A stretch of 64,000 nt of DNA from Leptothoe kymatousa TAU-MAC 1615 (GTDB taxonomy: Bacteria > Cyanobacteriota > Cyanobacteriia > Phormidesmidales > Phormidesmidaceae): positions 409,282 through 473,281 of the forward strand of contig NZ_JADOER010000004.1 in the NCBI RefSeq assembly GCF_018739865.1, in the 5' to 3' direction. Within the stretch, counting starts at the first letter, position 1. Each line of letters begins with the position of its first letter. Both the position numbers and the translations under genes were made by a program. Shown one piece after another: positions 55,495 to 64,000 of the stretch. A model generated the notes under the pieces. It did not search any database. It was given only the letters and a program-made list of their open reading frames with translations, and was not told the origin of the DNA.

Positions 55495-57576
55495 ATGTCT
55501 TCCACCCGTTTACTTGCTCAGTCGCTTTTTAAATATCCAGTTCTTTTATTTTTTACAGTTCTATTGGGGTTCTCTGGGGCGCTGTTTAACGGTGTGAGCA
55601 CCCTATTAATTTTGCCAATTTTATTGGAGCTGCTGGGGCAATCGGCTAGCTCTTCCGGGGCATTGCCGCCCATTTTGCAGAAGTTTACGAGCCTGTTTGA
55701 TGGCCTGCCAGAGGATGCCCGTTTGCCGGTGATGGCAGCTACGGTGGTGGCGGTGATCATATTTAAGAGTTTGTCGACCTATGCCAGCGCCTTGTCGGCG
55801 GGGGCCCTGAACCGCAGGTTGGCCATGTCCCTACGGCGGCAGGGGTTGCGGCTGCTGTTGGATGTGGATTTAGGGTACTTTGCCCAAACCAAAATTGGGG
55901 ATTTGATCAATCAGCTAAATGTGGAGGTTAATCGTACTACCATTGCGATTCGCAATTTGGTGCGCATTGCCATTGTGTTGGTCACCATTGCGGTGTTTTT
56001 GGGGTTGTTGTTGTTTACCTCATGGCAACTGACGATTATTTCCATGGTGACCCTGGGGTCAGTTACCCTGCTGAACCAGTTTGTTGTCAAACGCTCTAAG
56101 GTGCTGGGTAAGAGACTGTCTACAATCTCTAAGGCCTATTCATCCCGTGTGTTTGAGGTGCTCTCAGGCATTCGTTTGGTCAAATCGACGGCCAATGAGG
56201 AACGGGAATATGACTATCTAGACCAAATCATTATTGAGCGTGAAAGTGCTGAGTTTAATTCTCAGCTAATTTTTGCCGGCATTGGCCCGTTCAATGAAAT
56301 CATCAACATTTTGGCGCTGATGCTGATTGCGGTGCTGGGTCGCGTGGCCTTTAGTAATCAGCTCGAACTGTTTTCGGCGTCGCTGCTCACCTACCTGATT
56401 ATTTTGTTTCGGATGCTGCCGTTCATTGGGCAGCTCAACAGTCAGCGCAGCACCCTAGCGAATACGTCCGCCAGTGTCGAAATTGTTACGGCGCTGTTGC
56501 GGCGGGATGATAAGCCCTTTATGCCTAGGGGGGCAAACCGCTATCGCCCCTTGCAGCAGGGCATTCACTTTAAACAGATTCGGTTTAGTTATCCTAGCCA
56601 CGATAAGGAAGTTTTAAAGGGGATTGATTTGTTTTTGCCAAAGGGGCAAACCCTGGCCTTGGTGGGGTCGTCTGGGGCGGGTAAATCCACCCTGGCGGAT
56701 TTGCTGCCGCGCTTTTATGACCCTACGGACGGCACCATTGAGCTGGATGGGGTGGATCTAAAAACCATTGATCTCCAAAGCTATCGGTCGAATTTGGGCA
56801 TTGTTAGTCAGGAGACGTTTTTGTTTAATACAACCGTGCGGGACAACTTGCTCTATGGCCGACCGGAGGCAACGGAGGCGGAGCTGATCCAGGCGGCGAA
56901 GCAGGCCAATGCCTATGAGTTTATTCAACATTTGCCCGATGGGTTTGACACCATGATTGGCGATCGCGGGGTGTTGTTGTCTGGCGGCCAGCGCCAGCGT
57001 TTGGCCATTGCCCGGGCGCTGTTGCAGGATCCAGATATTTTAATTTTGGATGAGGCCACCAGTGCCTTGGATACGGTGTCGGAACGGTTGGTGCAAAATG
57101 CTATCGATGATTTAAGTCGCGATCGCACCACCCTAGTCATTGCCCACCGCCTGTCCACCATTTACGAAGCTGACCAAATTGCGGTGTTAGACCAGGGCAA
57201 GGTGGTGGAGGTGGGCACCCACGGAGACCTACTGGAAAAGCGCGGCGCCTATGCCCGGCTCCACGCCATGCAGTTGGCTAAAAATGTGCGGGAAAATGGC
57301 TCCAGTAGTTTGGCTTCGACAATTTTGCCCATCTATCGCAAAGCCATTGGTCAATCGTCCTATGAGCTGCGATCGCAGCTTAATTCCATGATTGGCTTAA
57401 TCGCCCTGATTCAGGAAGATGTGGATGATCCCTACGAACAGGCAGAACTGATGGTCCATGCCCAAAACATTGCCCTTGACCTACTGAGCGTGGTGGAAAA
57501 TCTTGAATCCATTACCAAGCCAACGGTAAAGAGTTCATCATCACCGCTGGCGAGATCAGCCACATTTAAGCCCTGA
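55495..57576 (+). CDS. MsbA-type ABC exporter with HisKA-like C-terminal extension
   Basis: 693 residues: six-span ABC transmembrane domain, then NBD with Walker A GSSGAGKST, Q-loop VSQETFLFN, signature LSGGQRQRLAIARAL, Walker B ILILDEATSALD and H-loop IAHRLST. It flips lipids or glycolipids across the inner membrane. Beyond the NBD, residues 600-690 carry SYELRSQLNSMIGLIALIQE (around residue 623), resembling a histidine-kinase dimerisation helix (SHELRTPLN) with Tyr in place of the phospho-His. No kinase domain follows. Sits between the GT4 gene and three glycosyltransferases, so the cargo is probably their product. Confidence 0.9.
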   Translation: MSSTRLLAQSLFKYPVLLFFTVLLGFSGALFNGVSTLLILPILLELLGQSASSSGALPPILQKFTSLFDGLPEDARLPVMAATVVAVIIFKSLSTYASALSAGALNRRLAMSLRRQGLRLLLDVDLGYFAQTKIGDLINQLNVEVNRTTIAIRNLVRIAIVLVTIAVFLGLLLFTSWQLTIISMVTLGSVTLLNQFVVKRSKVLGKRLSTISKAYSSRVFEVLSGIRLVKSTANEEREYDYLDQIIIERESAEFNSQLIFAGIGPFNEIINILALMLIAVLGRVAFSNQLELFSASLLTYLIILFRMLPFIGQLNSQRSTLANTSASVEIVTALLRRDDKPFMPRGANRYRPLQQGIHFKQIRFSYPSHDKEVLKGIDLFLPKGQTLALVGSSGAGKSTLADLLPRFYDPTDGTIELDGVDLKTIDLQSYRSNLGIVSQETFLFNTTVRDNLLYGRPEATEAELIQAAKQANAYEFIQHLPDGFDTMIGDRGVLLSGGQRQRLAIARALLQDPDILILDEATSALDTVSERLVQNAIDDLSRDRTTLVIAHRLSTIYEADQIAVLDQGKVVEVGTHGDLLEKRGAYARLHAMQLAKNVRENGSSSLASTILPIYRKAIGQSSYELRSQLNSMIGLIALIQEDVDDPYEQAELMVHAQNIALDLLSVVENLESITKPTVKSSSSPLARSATFKP

Positions 57577-57641
57577 TGAATACACTGGATACCGGTGTTG
57601 ACTGTAATTTTATAAGCCTTTTGTATACATCCTAGCTATTT

Positions 57642-58640
57642 ATGAAACGCGGCATCTATACTCTGGCCAACGATGTTGTTTATGACCAGTTAGTGGCTCT
57701 GCTCAACAGCATTGAACAAAACTCTGGCCATATTCCAGTTTGCGTCATTGCTTACAACGATGACATTGAGCGGGTGGCCGCTGAAGTGGCGGGGCGGGAC
57801 AATGTGTCCCTACTCAACCAGCCCGAACTGTTCAAATTTTGGGAAGACTTTTCGTTGCGGGTGTGGCAAACCCACCCAACGGCGCTAAAGCAATGGAAAG
57901 ACGCAGGCGTTAAAACCCAGTTTTACCGGGTGGGGGAAAACCATCGCTACGTATCATTTGACCCGGCTGCACCCTTTGATGAATTTATTTATTTAGATGC
58001 GGATACCCTGGTACTACAGCCCTTGGACTTTATGTTTGAGCGCCTATCCCAGGCCGATGTGGTGGTCTATGACTTTCAGTTTAAAGACCTGAGCCATATT
58101 TTTAATGTGCACTCCGACAAGCTCTCGACGGTGTTTTCCGAAGAGAGACTGAAGCGAGATATTTTTTGCTCTGGGTGTTATGCCTCGAAACGGGGCCTCT
58201 TTTCTAATGCAGAGCTAGACCATGTGGTAGACACCCTAGGCCAGGGCAATGCGGAGGTTTTATACATGGGGGCACCAAATCAGTCGTTGCTCAACTATAT
58301 GGTGCAAATCAACAACCACAGCGTGCACAACGTGGCCCTGGAGTGGCGGCCTGAGGGCAAAGCCACGGGCAATGCGGTGTCGTCGAAGCACTTTGAAGAA
58401 AAAGACGGGTTGGTGTACGACCATGGTAAGCGGCTGAGCTATCTCCACTACATTGGGCTGTCGTCTAAGCTATTCCGTCGTTTGTGCGGGGGGGAAAATA
58501 TTGACTTTCCCTATCGGCGCACATTTCTGCACTATCGCTATTTACACGGTGCGATGCCGGTTTTTGAAGGGGTACCCAAGGCGTATAACCAGCCGCCATC
58601 TTTACAAAAGCGGTTGTTGAAAAAAATTGGTCTGGCCTGA
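57642..58640 (+). CDS. Npun_R2821/R2822-family glycosyltransferase, copy 1
   Basis: 332 residues. MKRGIYTLANDVVYDQLVALLNSIEQN and FIYLDADTLVLQPLDFM (DxD motif of GT-A enzymes such as GT8), then ALEWRPEGKATGNAV and RLSYLHYIGL. The family is known by its Nostoc members; substrate unknown. Next gene is a paralogue overlapping its 3' context by a few bases, with ATG 58654 14 bp after this stop. Confidence 0.8.
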   Translation: MKRGIYTLANDVVYDQLVALLNSIEQNSGHIPVCVIAYNDDIERVAAEVAGRDNVSLLNQPELFKFWEDFSLRVWQTHPTALKQWKDAGVKTQFYRVGENHRYVSFDPAAPFDEFIYLDADTLVLQPLDFMFERLSQADVVVYDFQFKDLSHIFNVHSDKLSTVFSEERLKRDIFCSGCYASKRGLFSNAELDHVVDTLGQGNAEVLYMGAPNQSLLNYMVQINNHSVHNVALEWRPEGKATGNAVSSKHFEEKDGLVYDHGKRLSYLHYIGLSSKLFRRLCGGENIDFPYRRTFLHYRYLHGAMPVFEGVPKAYNQPPSLQKRLLKKIGLA

Positions 58641-58653
58641 GGAGTATGCATCC

Positions 58654-59595
58654 ATGACTAACTCAAAAACTCGCGGTGTGTATATTGTTGCCAATGGTAA
58701 GGTGGCGGAAAATGCGATCGCACTCCTGGCCAGCATCCGGGCTCATGATCCGGATGTGCCGGTATACATGATTCCTTTTAACGATGACTACCAAAACCTA
58801 TTCCAAAAACTCAATACCCTGTATCAGGTGCAGCTGTTTCCCGACCTGGAGTTTCTAGAGGCCTTTACCCAAAAAATCAGCGACATTTTCCCCAGAGACT
58901 TTCTGGCCCTACCCAACAAAATGCGCAAGCTGGCCGCCTGGTTTGGCCCCCTGGATGAATTTCTCTATGTGGATACCGATATTCTCTTTTTTGAACCCAT
59001 TGGCAATACCCTAGCCTATTTAGATCGGGCCGATTTTATCTGTTGCGACTACCACTTCAAGGGGCGCAAGCTGCGGGATGTGTTTTCCCCCAGCGTCATA
59101 GAGCGGGGTATTTTTCCAGCGGATATCGTCAATTCCCTATTCAACAGCGGTTTGTGGGGCTCCAAAAAAGGCACCATCACCCTGGAGCAAATGTATGCCC
59201 GGTTGGGCGAATGTGCCCAAAACCGCGACTACTTTGATTTTTCGGGGGGCACCACCGACCAGCCCGTCATGAATTATTTGGTGCTGAATAGCATCGACCA
59301 ACGGTTGAATATTACCCAGGTAGAGCCAAATGAACCCGGTAGCTGGGGCGGCATGAAACACTTTGTTCCCCGCGATCATGTGCTCTATGACGGGGACACT
59401 CGGCTGCGCTATTTGCACTGGGCCGGAACACCCATGAGGCCGGGCGGTCCCTACCGGGATCTTTGGGAATATTATCGATATCTAGATGAGCCGGAGGCGC
59501 GTCCGCCTGCGGGGGACTCCACAGGGGCTTCACCCCAATCGGTGCATCGATTAAAAACAATGCTGCGACGGTTGACCCAACGGATTAAACGTTGA
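58654..59595 (+). CDS. Npun_R2821/R2822-family glycosyltransferase, copy 2
   Basis: 313 residues from ATG 58654, with GAGGAGT upstream at 58639. RGVYIVANGKVAENAIALLASI and FLYVDTDILFFEPIGNTL (DxD) align with copy 1, as do the final YLHWAGTP segment and the basic end. Different middle segment: FSGGTTDQPVMNYLVLN. A second sugar-adding step of the same pathway is the likely role. The frame before 58654 is open to 58627 but not needed. Confidence 0.82.
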   Translation: MTNSKTRGVYIVANGKVAENAIALLASIRAHDPDVPVYMIPFNDDYQNLFQKLNTLYQVQLFPDLEFLEAFTQKISDIFPRDFLALPNKMRKLAAWFGPLDEFLYVDTDILFFEPIGNTLAYLDRADFICCDYHFKGRKLRDVFSPSVIERGIFPADIVNSLFNSGLWGSKKGTITLEQMYARLGECAQNRDYFDFSGGTTDQPVMNYLVLNSIDQRLNITQVEPNEPGSWGGMKHFVPRDHVLYDGDTRLRYLHWAGTPMRPGGPYRDLWEYYRYLDEPEARPPAGDSTGASPQSVHRLKTMLRRLTQRIKR

Positions 59596-59671
59596 TCCGT
59601 ATTTTATTCTCCATTGCTCGGTGTTTGGCGATGGTGATCGATGGTTGGGGGTTAGCAAGTGCAGCCCAACC

Positions 59672-59724
59672 TACGGCAATTTCCCATTTCCCATTTCCCG
59701 GTGGGCGGTGCCCACCCTACTTTT
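59672..59724 (+). repeat. Palindromic GGTGGGC/GCCCACC element between glycosyltransferases
   Basis: CATTTCCCATTTCC then GGTGGGCGGTGCCCACCCTA: the words GGTGGGC and GCCCACC form a tight hairpin just before ATG 59725. This short type of repeat is common in cyanobacterial intergenic DNA. It places the real start of the next gene at 59725, after the repeat, rather than at 59659 inside it. Confidence 0.5.
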
Positions 59725-60687
59725 ATGACTCCTGCCCGTTGTTCCCTGTCCATCATGGTGGCCCGCACCGACATTCCATTCATGATGGAAACGATCCCCC
59801 ATTTGGTGCGCACGAGCCAATATCCTTTTGTGGAAAAGGTCTTATTTTTAGATACGGCACCCTTGACTGGGGATAAAGTGAATCGTCCCGGCATTGGCAC
59901 CCTAGAACAGCTGCGGGAAAACTGCGCCCAGCTAATGTCCATGGGGGTGGTAGATCGCCTGGTGGATATGGACTATGACGATGCCTATCGCCGGCGGGTG
60001 TATAAAAAACATTTTGGCTCGGTGCCCAAACCCACCCACAACTGGAAGGGGTATCCCATCCTAGGCACAATTTTCTCCCTGGAAGAAACCGTGGGGGACT
60101 ATGTGGTGCACTTTGACAGCGATATGCTGCAGTACCAAAAGCAGGGCCACAGTTGGATTACTGAGGGCATTGAGCTAATGGAAAAGCGGCCCGACGTGTT
60201 GTTTATCCGTCCCTTATCGGGACCGCCCAGGGCAGATGGCACAATGCACCAACGCGTGCCCTATGAGCAAGATCAGGGGTTCTATCGGTTTAAGTTTTTT
60301 GGCAGTCGGGCCTACTTGCTTAAAAAGCAAAGCTTTGATGCCTTTTTGCCCATCCCGGTGCTGTGGATGGACTATAAAAACGAGTGGCTAAAGCAGCTGC
60401 CTGCGCGGACGCTCACCTGGCTAAACTACTGGACCTCTCGGGGCAAGTTAGATTCTTGGGAGGTGATGATTTCCCGTGAGCTAGAGCGCACAAATGGCTG
60501 GCGTGCCACCCTGTCTAACCCCGATGCCTGGACGCTTCATCCCGTGGCCCGTGGCCAATACTATATTGCCGCCTTGCCCAGCATTATCCAATCCATTGAG
60601 CAAGGTGAATACCCTGCTGGCCAGGAAGGCTACTACGATTTAAACCTAGAACTTTGGCTCGAAAAGGTCAGCGCTGGCTCTTTGTAA
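59725..60687 (+). CDS. GT-A-type glycosyltransferase of the same cluster
   Basis: 320 residues from ATG 59725 (MTPARCSLSIMVARTD). SIMVARTDIPFMMETIPHLV opens a GT2-like fold; DYVVHFDSDMLQYQKQGHSW has the DxD motif, and PVLWMDYKNEWLKQLPA lies near the acceptor side. It differs from the two preceding genes but continues their order. The frame upstream to 59659 runs through a palindromic repeat and is not credible as protein. Ends 24 bp before the convergent amidase gene. Confidence 0.8.
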   Translation: MTPARCSLSIMVARTDIPFMMETIPHLVRTSQYPFVEKVLFLDTAPLTGDKVNRPGIGTLEQLRENCAQLMSMGVVDRLVDMDYDDAYRRRVYKKHFGSVPKPTHNWKGYPILGTIFSLEETVGDYVVHFDSDMLQYQKQGHSWITEGIELMEKRPDVLFIRPLSGPPRADGTMHQRVPYEQDQGFYRFKFFGSRAYLLKKQSFDAFLPIPVLWMDYKNEWLKQLPARTLTWLNYWTSRGKLDSWEVMISRELERTNGWRATLSNPDAWTLHPVARGQYYIAALPSIIQSIEQGEYPAGQEGYYDLNLELWLEKVSAGSL

Positions 60688-60711
60688 TCGTATGTTGGGG
60701 CTATAGTTGGC

Positions 60712-61500
60712 CTAGGCCTGCCGGTTTGGATACTGGTGTAAATCCTCTAGAAAATGGGGCCAGTTAAAGCTGCGGGGATCTTGACGAGACCCTGACCGAT
60801 CCACCATGGCATGGGTCGTAATCCGCTCCTCTGGAATCGTAGTGCGGGCCAGGAGCCAGGCAAGGGACTGGTACTGGGCTTCAGTGTAGCCGCTGTGGCT
60901 GGGGGCATTGTTTTGCCCATCCGATGGCGTTACCAACGAGATGTGATAGGCAAAATTATTCACCGATGAGGCAAATTCTGGATTGGTAACCACGCTTTCT
61001 TGTCCATTGGCCCCGTCGAATACTGAGTTGCCAGCACCGTAGGCCCGTTTGTCGGGGGGCACCACATAAATTACGGTGCCGTCGCGGTCAATGATGGTGT
61101 GATAGCTGGACTGGTCCTCGTCCCGGGGGTGGTGGGTCTGAAATGTATTGATGGCGCTATTGGCACTCCAGACGGTTTCGTGGAGAACGGCAATATAGTC
61201 GTTGGTGAGGGGCTGCCCGTAGGCATCGATGGTGTAGCGATCGCCATAGTTCGATGGATCGGCCAGGGCCACTCGTTCGTTTGGGGTATAAGCGGGGCCG
61301 CTGTTGTCGGCGGCATAGATCAACTGACTGCCGGAGCGTTCTGGCTGGTTCGCTGGTTCGACCACCTCTGTAGGCGCGGCTACCACTTGGGGGGGGCCAA
61401 AAACTGCCTTATAGGTGGTGGCTAAAAAGATCGTGACCACCATGGCAAGGCAAAACGCTCCCACATAAATTCCAATTTTTACCCAACGACGATCGCCCAT
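60712..61500 (-). CDS. N-acetylmuramoyl-L-alanine amidase (Amidase_2)
   Basis: 262 residues. One N-terminal membrane anchor (IGIYVGAFCLAMVVTIFLA) with a proline-rich linker, then an Amidase_2/T7-lysozyme-like domain in the periplasm: YIAVLHETVWSANSA (Zn His), YHTIIDRDGTVIYVV and ITTHAMVDRSGSRQDPRSF (second Zn His and Asp). Cuts the peptide stem from peptidoglycan. Own start ATG 61500. Confidence 0.9.
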   Translation of the reverse strand: MGDRRWVKIGIYVGAFCLAMVVTIFLATTYKAVFGPPQVVAAPTEVVEPANQPERSGSQLIYAADNSGPAYTPNERVALADPSNYGDRYTIDAYGQPLTNDYIAVLHETVWSANSAINTFQTHHPRDEDQSSYHTIIDRDGTVIYVVPPDKRAYGAGNSVFDGANGQESVVTNPEFASSVNNFAYHISLVTPSDGQNNAPSHSGYTEAQYQSLAWLLARTTIPEERITTHAMVDRSGSRQDPRSFNWPHFLEDLHQYPNRQA

Positions 61501-61700
61501 AAAACTTTCGATACCAGAACCTGATGGTGTGCAGACGCAGTAGCGATACCTAGATGGCCTGTGTAGCCATTAAGCAATGATACGTGCATCTTTTCTATTC
61601 TCTAGATTATTTATATTTTCTAGATTATTCTGTGCATCCCGACCGTAAAAGTAACCAAATACGCAAATTATCTAATTAACTTCTAGGGATTGGCCCAGTT

Positions 61701-62354
61701 TTAGTTATGGGTCAGCCCCTGACGGTTGGCAAATTGTCGGTAATAACGTCCGTAGGCGATTTCTAACTGGCCACCGTAGTCTGCGATCGCAGCGCGCTGC
61801 CGCCGATATAACCCCTGAAACGTATTCGCAAACAACAAGGTCACCATGGCCACCACTAACCCAACGGCCGTTGAAACCAAGGCTTCACCAATGCCCGCTG
61901 TCACTCCAGCCGCCTTGGCCGTACCCACATCGCCAATCTGTAACGATGACAGGGCACTAATCAGGCCCAAAATGGTGCCCAATAACCCTAACAAAGGTGC
62001 TAGCCCCACTACTGTTTCAAAGACCGTACTAAATCGCTTTAACAGTGGAATTTCAGCCTGGGCGGCACTTTCTAAGGCCAGCTTAAATTCATCCGGTGTC
62101 GCCTGGTCAAGGGATAACGCGGCCAAAAAAATCCGTACCATTGGCAGCGACTGCTCATCTTCCAGTTGCTGAATCGCGGGCTTCGGGTGCTGGGCATAGT
62201 CAACCAAAAAACGCTTCACCACCTGATCTTGCCGCCTATAGATTTGCCACCAAAATAAACTACGTTCCAAAATAAGTGCCACCACCAAAATGGACGCTGC
62301 CAGTAGGGGCCATACCACCACACCACCGGACGTAAATAATTTCGAAAATTCCAC
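61701..62354 (-). CDS. MotA/TolQ/ExbB proton-channel protein
   Basis: 217 residues, three membrane segments (WPLLAASILVVALILERSLF; ETVVGLAPLLGLLGTILGLISAL; IGEALVSTAVGLVVAMVTLLF), the conserved Thr and Pro-Leu-Leu-Gly-Thr pattern of ExbB. GTG start at 62354 with AAAGGAAA upstream. ExbB works with ExbD (TonB energising) in the inner membrane; no ExbD gene follows on this strand, so the partner is elsewhere or absent. Confidence 0.9.
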   Translation of the reverse strand: MEFSKLFTSGGVVVWPLLAASILVVALILERSLFWWQIYRRQDQVVKRFLVDYAQHPKPAIQQLEDEQSLPMVRIFLAALSLDQATPDEFKLALESAAQAEIPLLKRFSTVFETVVGLAPLLGLLGTILGLISALSSLQIGDVGTAKAAGVTAGIGEALVSTAVGLVVAMVTLLFANTFQGLYRRQRAAIADYGGQLEIAYGRYYRQFANRQGLTHN

Positions 62355-62982
62355 AAAATTGTTTCCTTTGATCTGGGTATGTGCGGTTGGGACATAGCAA
62401 CGGACTAAATATATTTAGCAGATTTCACCGCCGCCGCCTTCTAAAACCTTTTAATTCACCGATGCTGTAAATAATTAGCGAAAACTTATGTTTTCACACT
62501 TTATTTAGTGATACTAATCTGCTTTTATCATCGTTTCAAGACATGTGGTTTTGTCTCGCAAAATAAATCCTTGTTAACTTATTTATTTATGGCTATAGAT
62601 AGATGGCAAAAACGATTAATTTCACCTCAGATTTCCAATAGTCATGATCAAATTTTCTCAATTACATTTATTTCCCACTTCTTGAGAAGAAATTAAGTTA
62701 CGGCTCCATGGCTTTCATCTCTAAAAGCCTCATGTATGATGAGGGTAATAGCATCAACTTTGAAGACATGCAGGTTTTTATTGGCCCGACAACCAACTAT
62801 TTAAGGCACTTTAAAAGTATGTGTGGCAACTTGGTTTTTGGTTGGTTTTCTGTTGCTGATAGCCTTTGTAAACTCTTAGAGAATATCCCTCGCTCATCTG
62901 TGAATGCTGAGGGCTTATTTAAGGTCGATTTTAGCTACGTGTTTGGGACGTTAATCATAAATAAAACGGACAGGATTAAGTT
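62355..62982 (+). other. Long region between exbB-like gene and the NYN gene
   Basis: About 630 bp. A frame at 62708-62989 (93 residues) exists, but it lacks a ribosome site, overlaps the NYN start, and has no family look. AT-rich in 62480-62700. Probably promoter and leader of the NYN gene on one side and the exbB promoter on the other. Confidence 0.45.
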
Positions 62983-63618
62983 ATGTTGAATCACCGTAAT
63001 ACCCTTAGCCACGATCCCGGCTTTACCCCCGAGCAAGTATTAGAAAATCGCGGGAGAGTAGCGATTTTCATTGACGGTTCCAATTTATTTTACGCCGCAC
63101 TCCAGCTTGGTATTGAAATCGACTACACCAAGCTCCTTTGCCGGCTGACAGCAGGGTCTCGCTTATTTCGTGCCTTTTTCTATACCGGTGTAGATAGAAC
63201 CAACGAAAAGCAGCAGGGCTTTCTCCTGTGGATGCGTCGCAATGGCTATCGCGTAATTGCTAAAGATCTAGTGCAACTGCCCGATGGTTCCAAAAAAGCC
63301 AATTTAGACGTAGAAATTGCCGTTGATATGATGGCCTTGGTCGGGTGCTATGACACAGCGATTTTGGTCAGTGGCGATGGTGATTTAGCCTATGCCGTAG
63401 ATGCTGCTAGCTATCGCGGTGTGCGTGTTGAGGTTGTTAGTCTCCGGTCTATGACCAGCGATAGCCTGATCAATGTGTCCGACCGCTATATCGATTTAGA
63501 TACGGTGAAGGACGATATCAAAAAGACCAACCGTAGCCATAGCCATGGCTACACATATCGCCCATTGACCGGCTTAAATGTAATGGAAGAAGAGGAAGTC
63601 ACTAGCGATCAGAGCTAG
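62983..63618 (+). CDS. labA: LabA-like NYN-domain protein with complete acidic site
   Basis: 211 residues. AIFIDGSNLFYAALQLGIEIDY (D31), FFYTGVD, QQGFLLWMRRNGYRVIAKD, LDVEIAVDMMAL and ILVSGDGDLAYAV retain all acidic residues expected of a NYN RNase fold. Synechococcus LabA influences circadian gene output; other NYN proteins cleave RNA. The acidic EEEEVTSDQS tail is distinctive. Followed by an lptC-like gene (gap 158 bp), an order that fits other cyanobacteria. Paralogue of the gene at 8405. Confidence 0.9.
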   Translation: MLNHRNTLSHDPGFTPEQVLENRGRVAIFIDGSNLFYAALQLGIEIDYTKLLCRLTAGSRLFRAFFYTGVDRTNEKQQGFLLWMRRNGYRVIAKDLVQLPDGSKKANLDVEIAVDMMALVGCYDTAILVSGDGDLAYAVDAASYRGVRVEVVSLRSMTSDSLINVSDRYIDLDTVKDDIKKTNRSHSHGYTYRPLTGLNVMEEEEVTSDQS

Positions 63619-63776
63619 GCTCTGATAATCCGTTAGTATGGTCTGAAAAGTCGCTGGTCCTTGGTTTAATAACGTTTGTCAAAGCATCGATGAGCATTTT
63701 CTGTAAATCGATGCATGCGTTTCCTCGGCAACGGCAGTTTAGGCAACATACTTACTGGTGTGTAACGTGACCCCCC

Positions 63777-64000
63777 ATGAGCAAATGGTATCGGTTTACA
63801 ATAATTGCGGCTTTGATCGCTGTGATAGTTGTAGCCGTACGTACGTGTCAATCCTCGGGTGATACCTTAGAAAGCATTCAAAATCAGGAGCCTACCGAGC
63901 AAACTGAGCCGGAGTTAACCTTAAAAGATGTCACCCTAGAGCAGCCCGGTGAAAACGGTGGGCTGCTTTGGCGTGTTAAGGCTAAGGAAGCAACCTATAG
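63777..64000 (+). CDS. lptC: LptC-like periplasmic protein (partial, runs off right edge)
   Basis: ATG 63777, 74 residues visible. A single membrane anchor (FTIIAALIAVIVVAV) followed by RTCQSSGD, which could also be a lipobox-like end, then an acidic linker and LTLKDVTLEQPGENGGLLWRVKAKEATY, the start of the OstA/LptC beta-jellyroll. LptC links the LptBFG ABC transporter to the lipopolysaccharide bridge. Only the N-terminus is present, so the name is moderately secure. Confidence 0.75.
   Translation, partial: MSKWYRFTIIAALIAVIVVAVRTCQSSGDTLESIQNQEPTEQTEPELTLKDVTLEQPGENGGLLWRVKAKEATY

Noticed and set aside
62708-62989. Plus-strand ORF of 93 codons upstream of the NYN gene
   Set aside because: No ribosome site, overlaps the NYN start and looks non-conserved; kept only as a note in the intergenic entry.

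Overview
The window comes from a cyanobacterial chromosome. The evidence is a bilin pathway (hemB, heme oxygenase, pcyA) beside a Cph1-type phytochrome, an FHA-fused penicillin-binding protein, cyanobacterium-type small proteins (DUF2811-like, glycine-rich RRM protein), a glycosyltransferase family first named in Nostoc, and more than twenty copies of the HIP1 palindrome GCGATCGC spread over the 64 kb. A filamentous, Leptolyngbya-like organism is a guess. I saw no rRNA, tRNA, CRISPR array or intact transposase.

Layout. 1-4.1 kb (minus): a two-gene TIR / STAND-NTPase-WD40 operon that looks like an immune or cell-death module; the WD40 part runs off the left edge. 4.4-8.0 kb: ketopantoate reductase, a sodium:amino-acid symporter and a membrane protein. 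8.4-9.7 kb: a LabA-like NYN protein with altered catalytic positions, then structured non-coding DNA ending in a strong terminator. 10.1-14.7 kb: phytochrome, Rcp1-like response regulator and a REC-GAF-histidine kinase, a light-signalling operon. 15.6-18.5 kb: tandem family-2 glycosyltransferases, then a patch of small mobile repeats. 18.5-21.0 kb: an LRR-Roc-COR-TIR (Roco) protein. 21.2-24.4 kb: MFS transporter, a YdeI-like gene remnant, MOSC protein and an ADP-ribosylglycohydrolase-like protein with altered metal ligands. 24.4-25.6 kb: gene-free DNA with several strong hairpins, leading to an RRM RNA-binding protein. 26-35 kb: DNA glycosylase, DUF2811 protein, a cluster of DnaA-box-like sites, FHA-PBP1, GT4 enzyme, lspA-bioY, hemB, and an InrS/CsoR-type repressor. 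35.3-40.4 kb: heme oxygenase, FtsL-like protein, ftsI, gmk, pcyA. 40.9-50.9 kb: TPR protein, lipocalin-like protein, LapA-degenerate-GGDEF protein, a non-canonical phosphoribulokinase, adenylate cyclase, ilvD, and two Uma2 nucleases around a small hypothetical gene. 51-54 kb: pgk, UspA, ribosome-assembly GTPase. 54.2-60.7 kb: a surface-glycan block (GT4, MsbA-type exporter with a HisKA-like tail, three glycosyltransferases). 60.7-64 kb: amidase, ExbB-like protein, an intact LabA-type NYN protein, and the start of an lptC-like gene.

How the genes work together. HemB feeds tetrapyrrole synthesis, heme oxygenase opens heme to biliverdin, PcyA reduces it to phycocyanobilin, and the phytochrome can use that bilin, with Rcp1 and the hybrid kinase as probable signalling partners. 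The 54-60 kb cluster looks like synthesis and export of an envelope glycan or glycolipid. FtsL-like/FtsI, PBP1 and the amidase act on peptidoglycan. The most system-like accessory pieces are the TIR+nSTAND1 operon and the TIR-Roco protein; both join a predicted NAD-consuming TIR domain to a nucleotide switch and a repeat sensor, and internal DNA repeats suggest both sensors evolve quickly.
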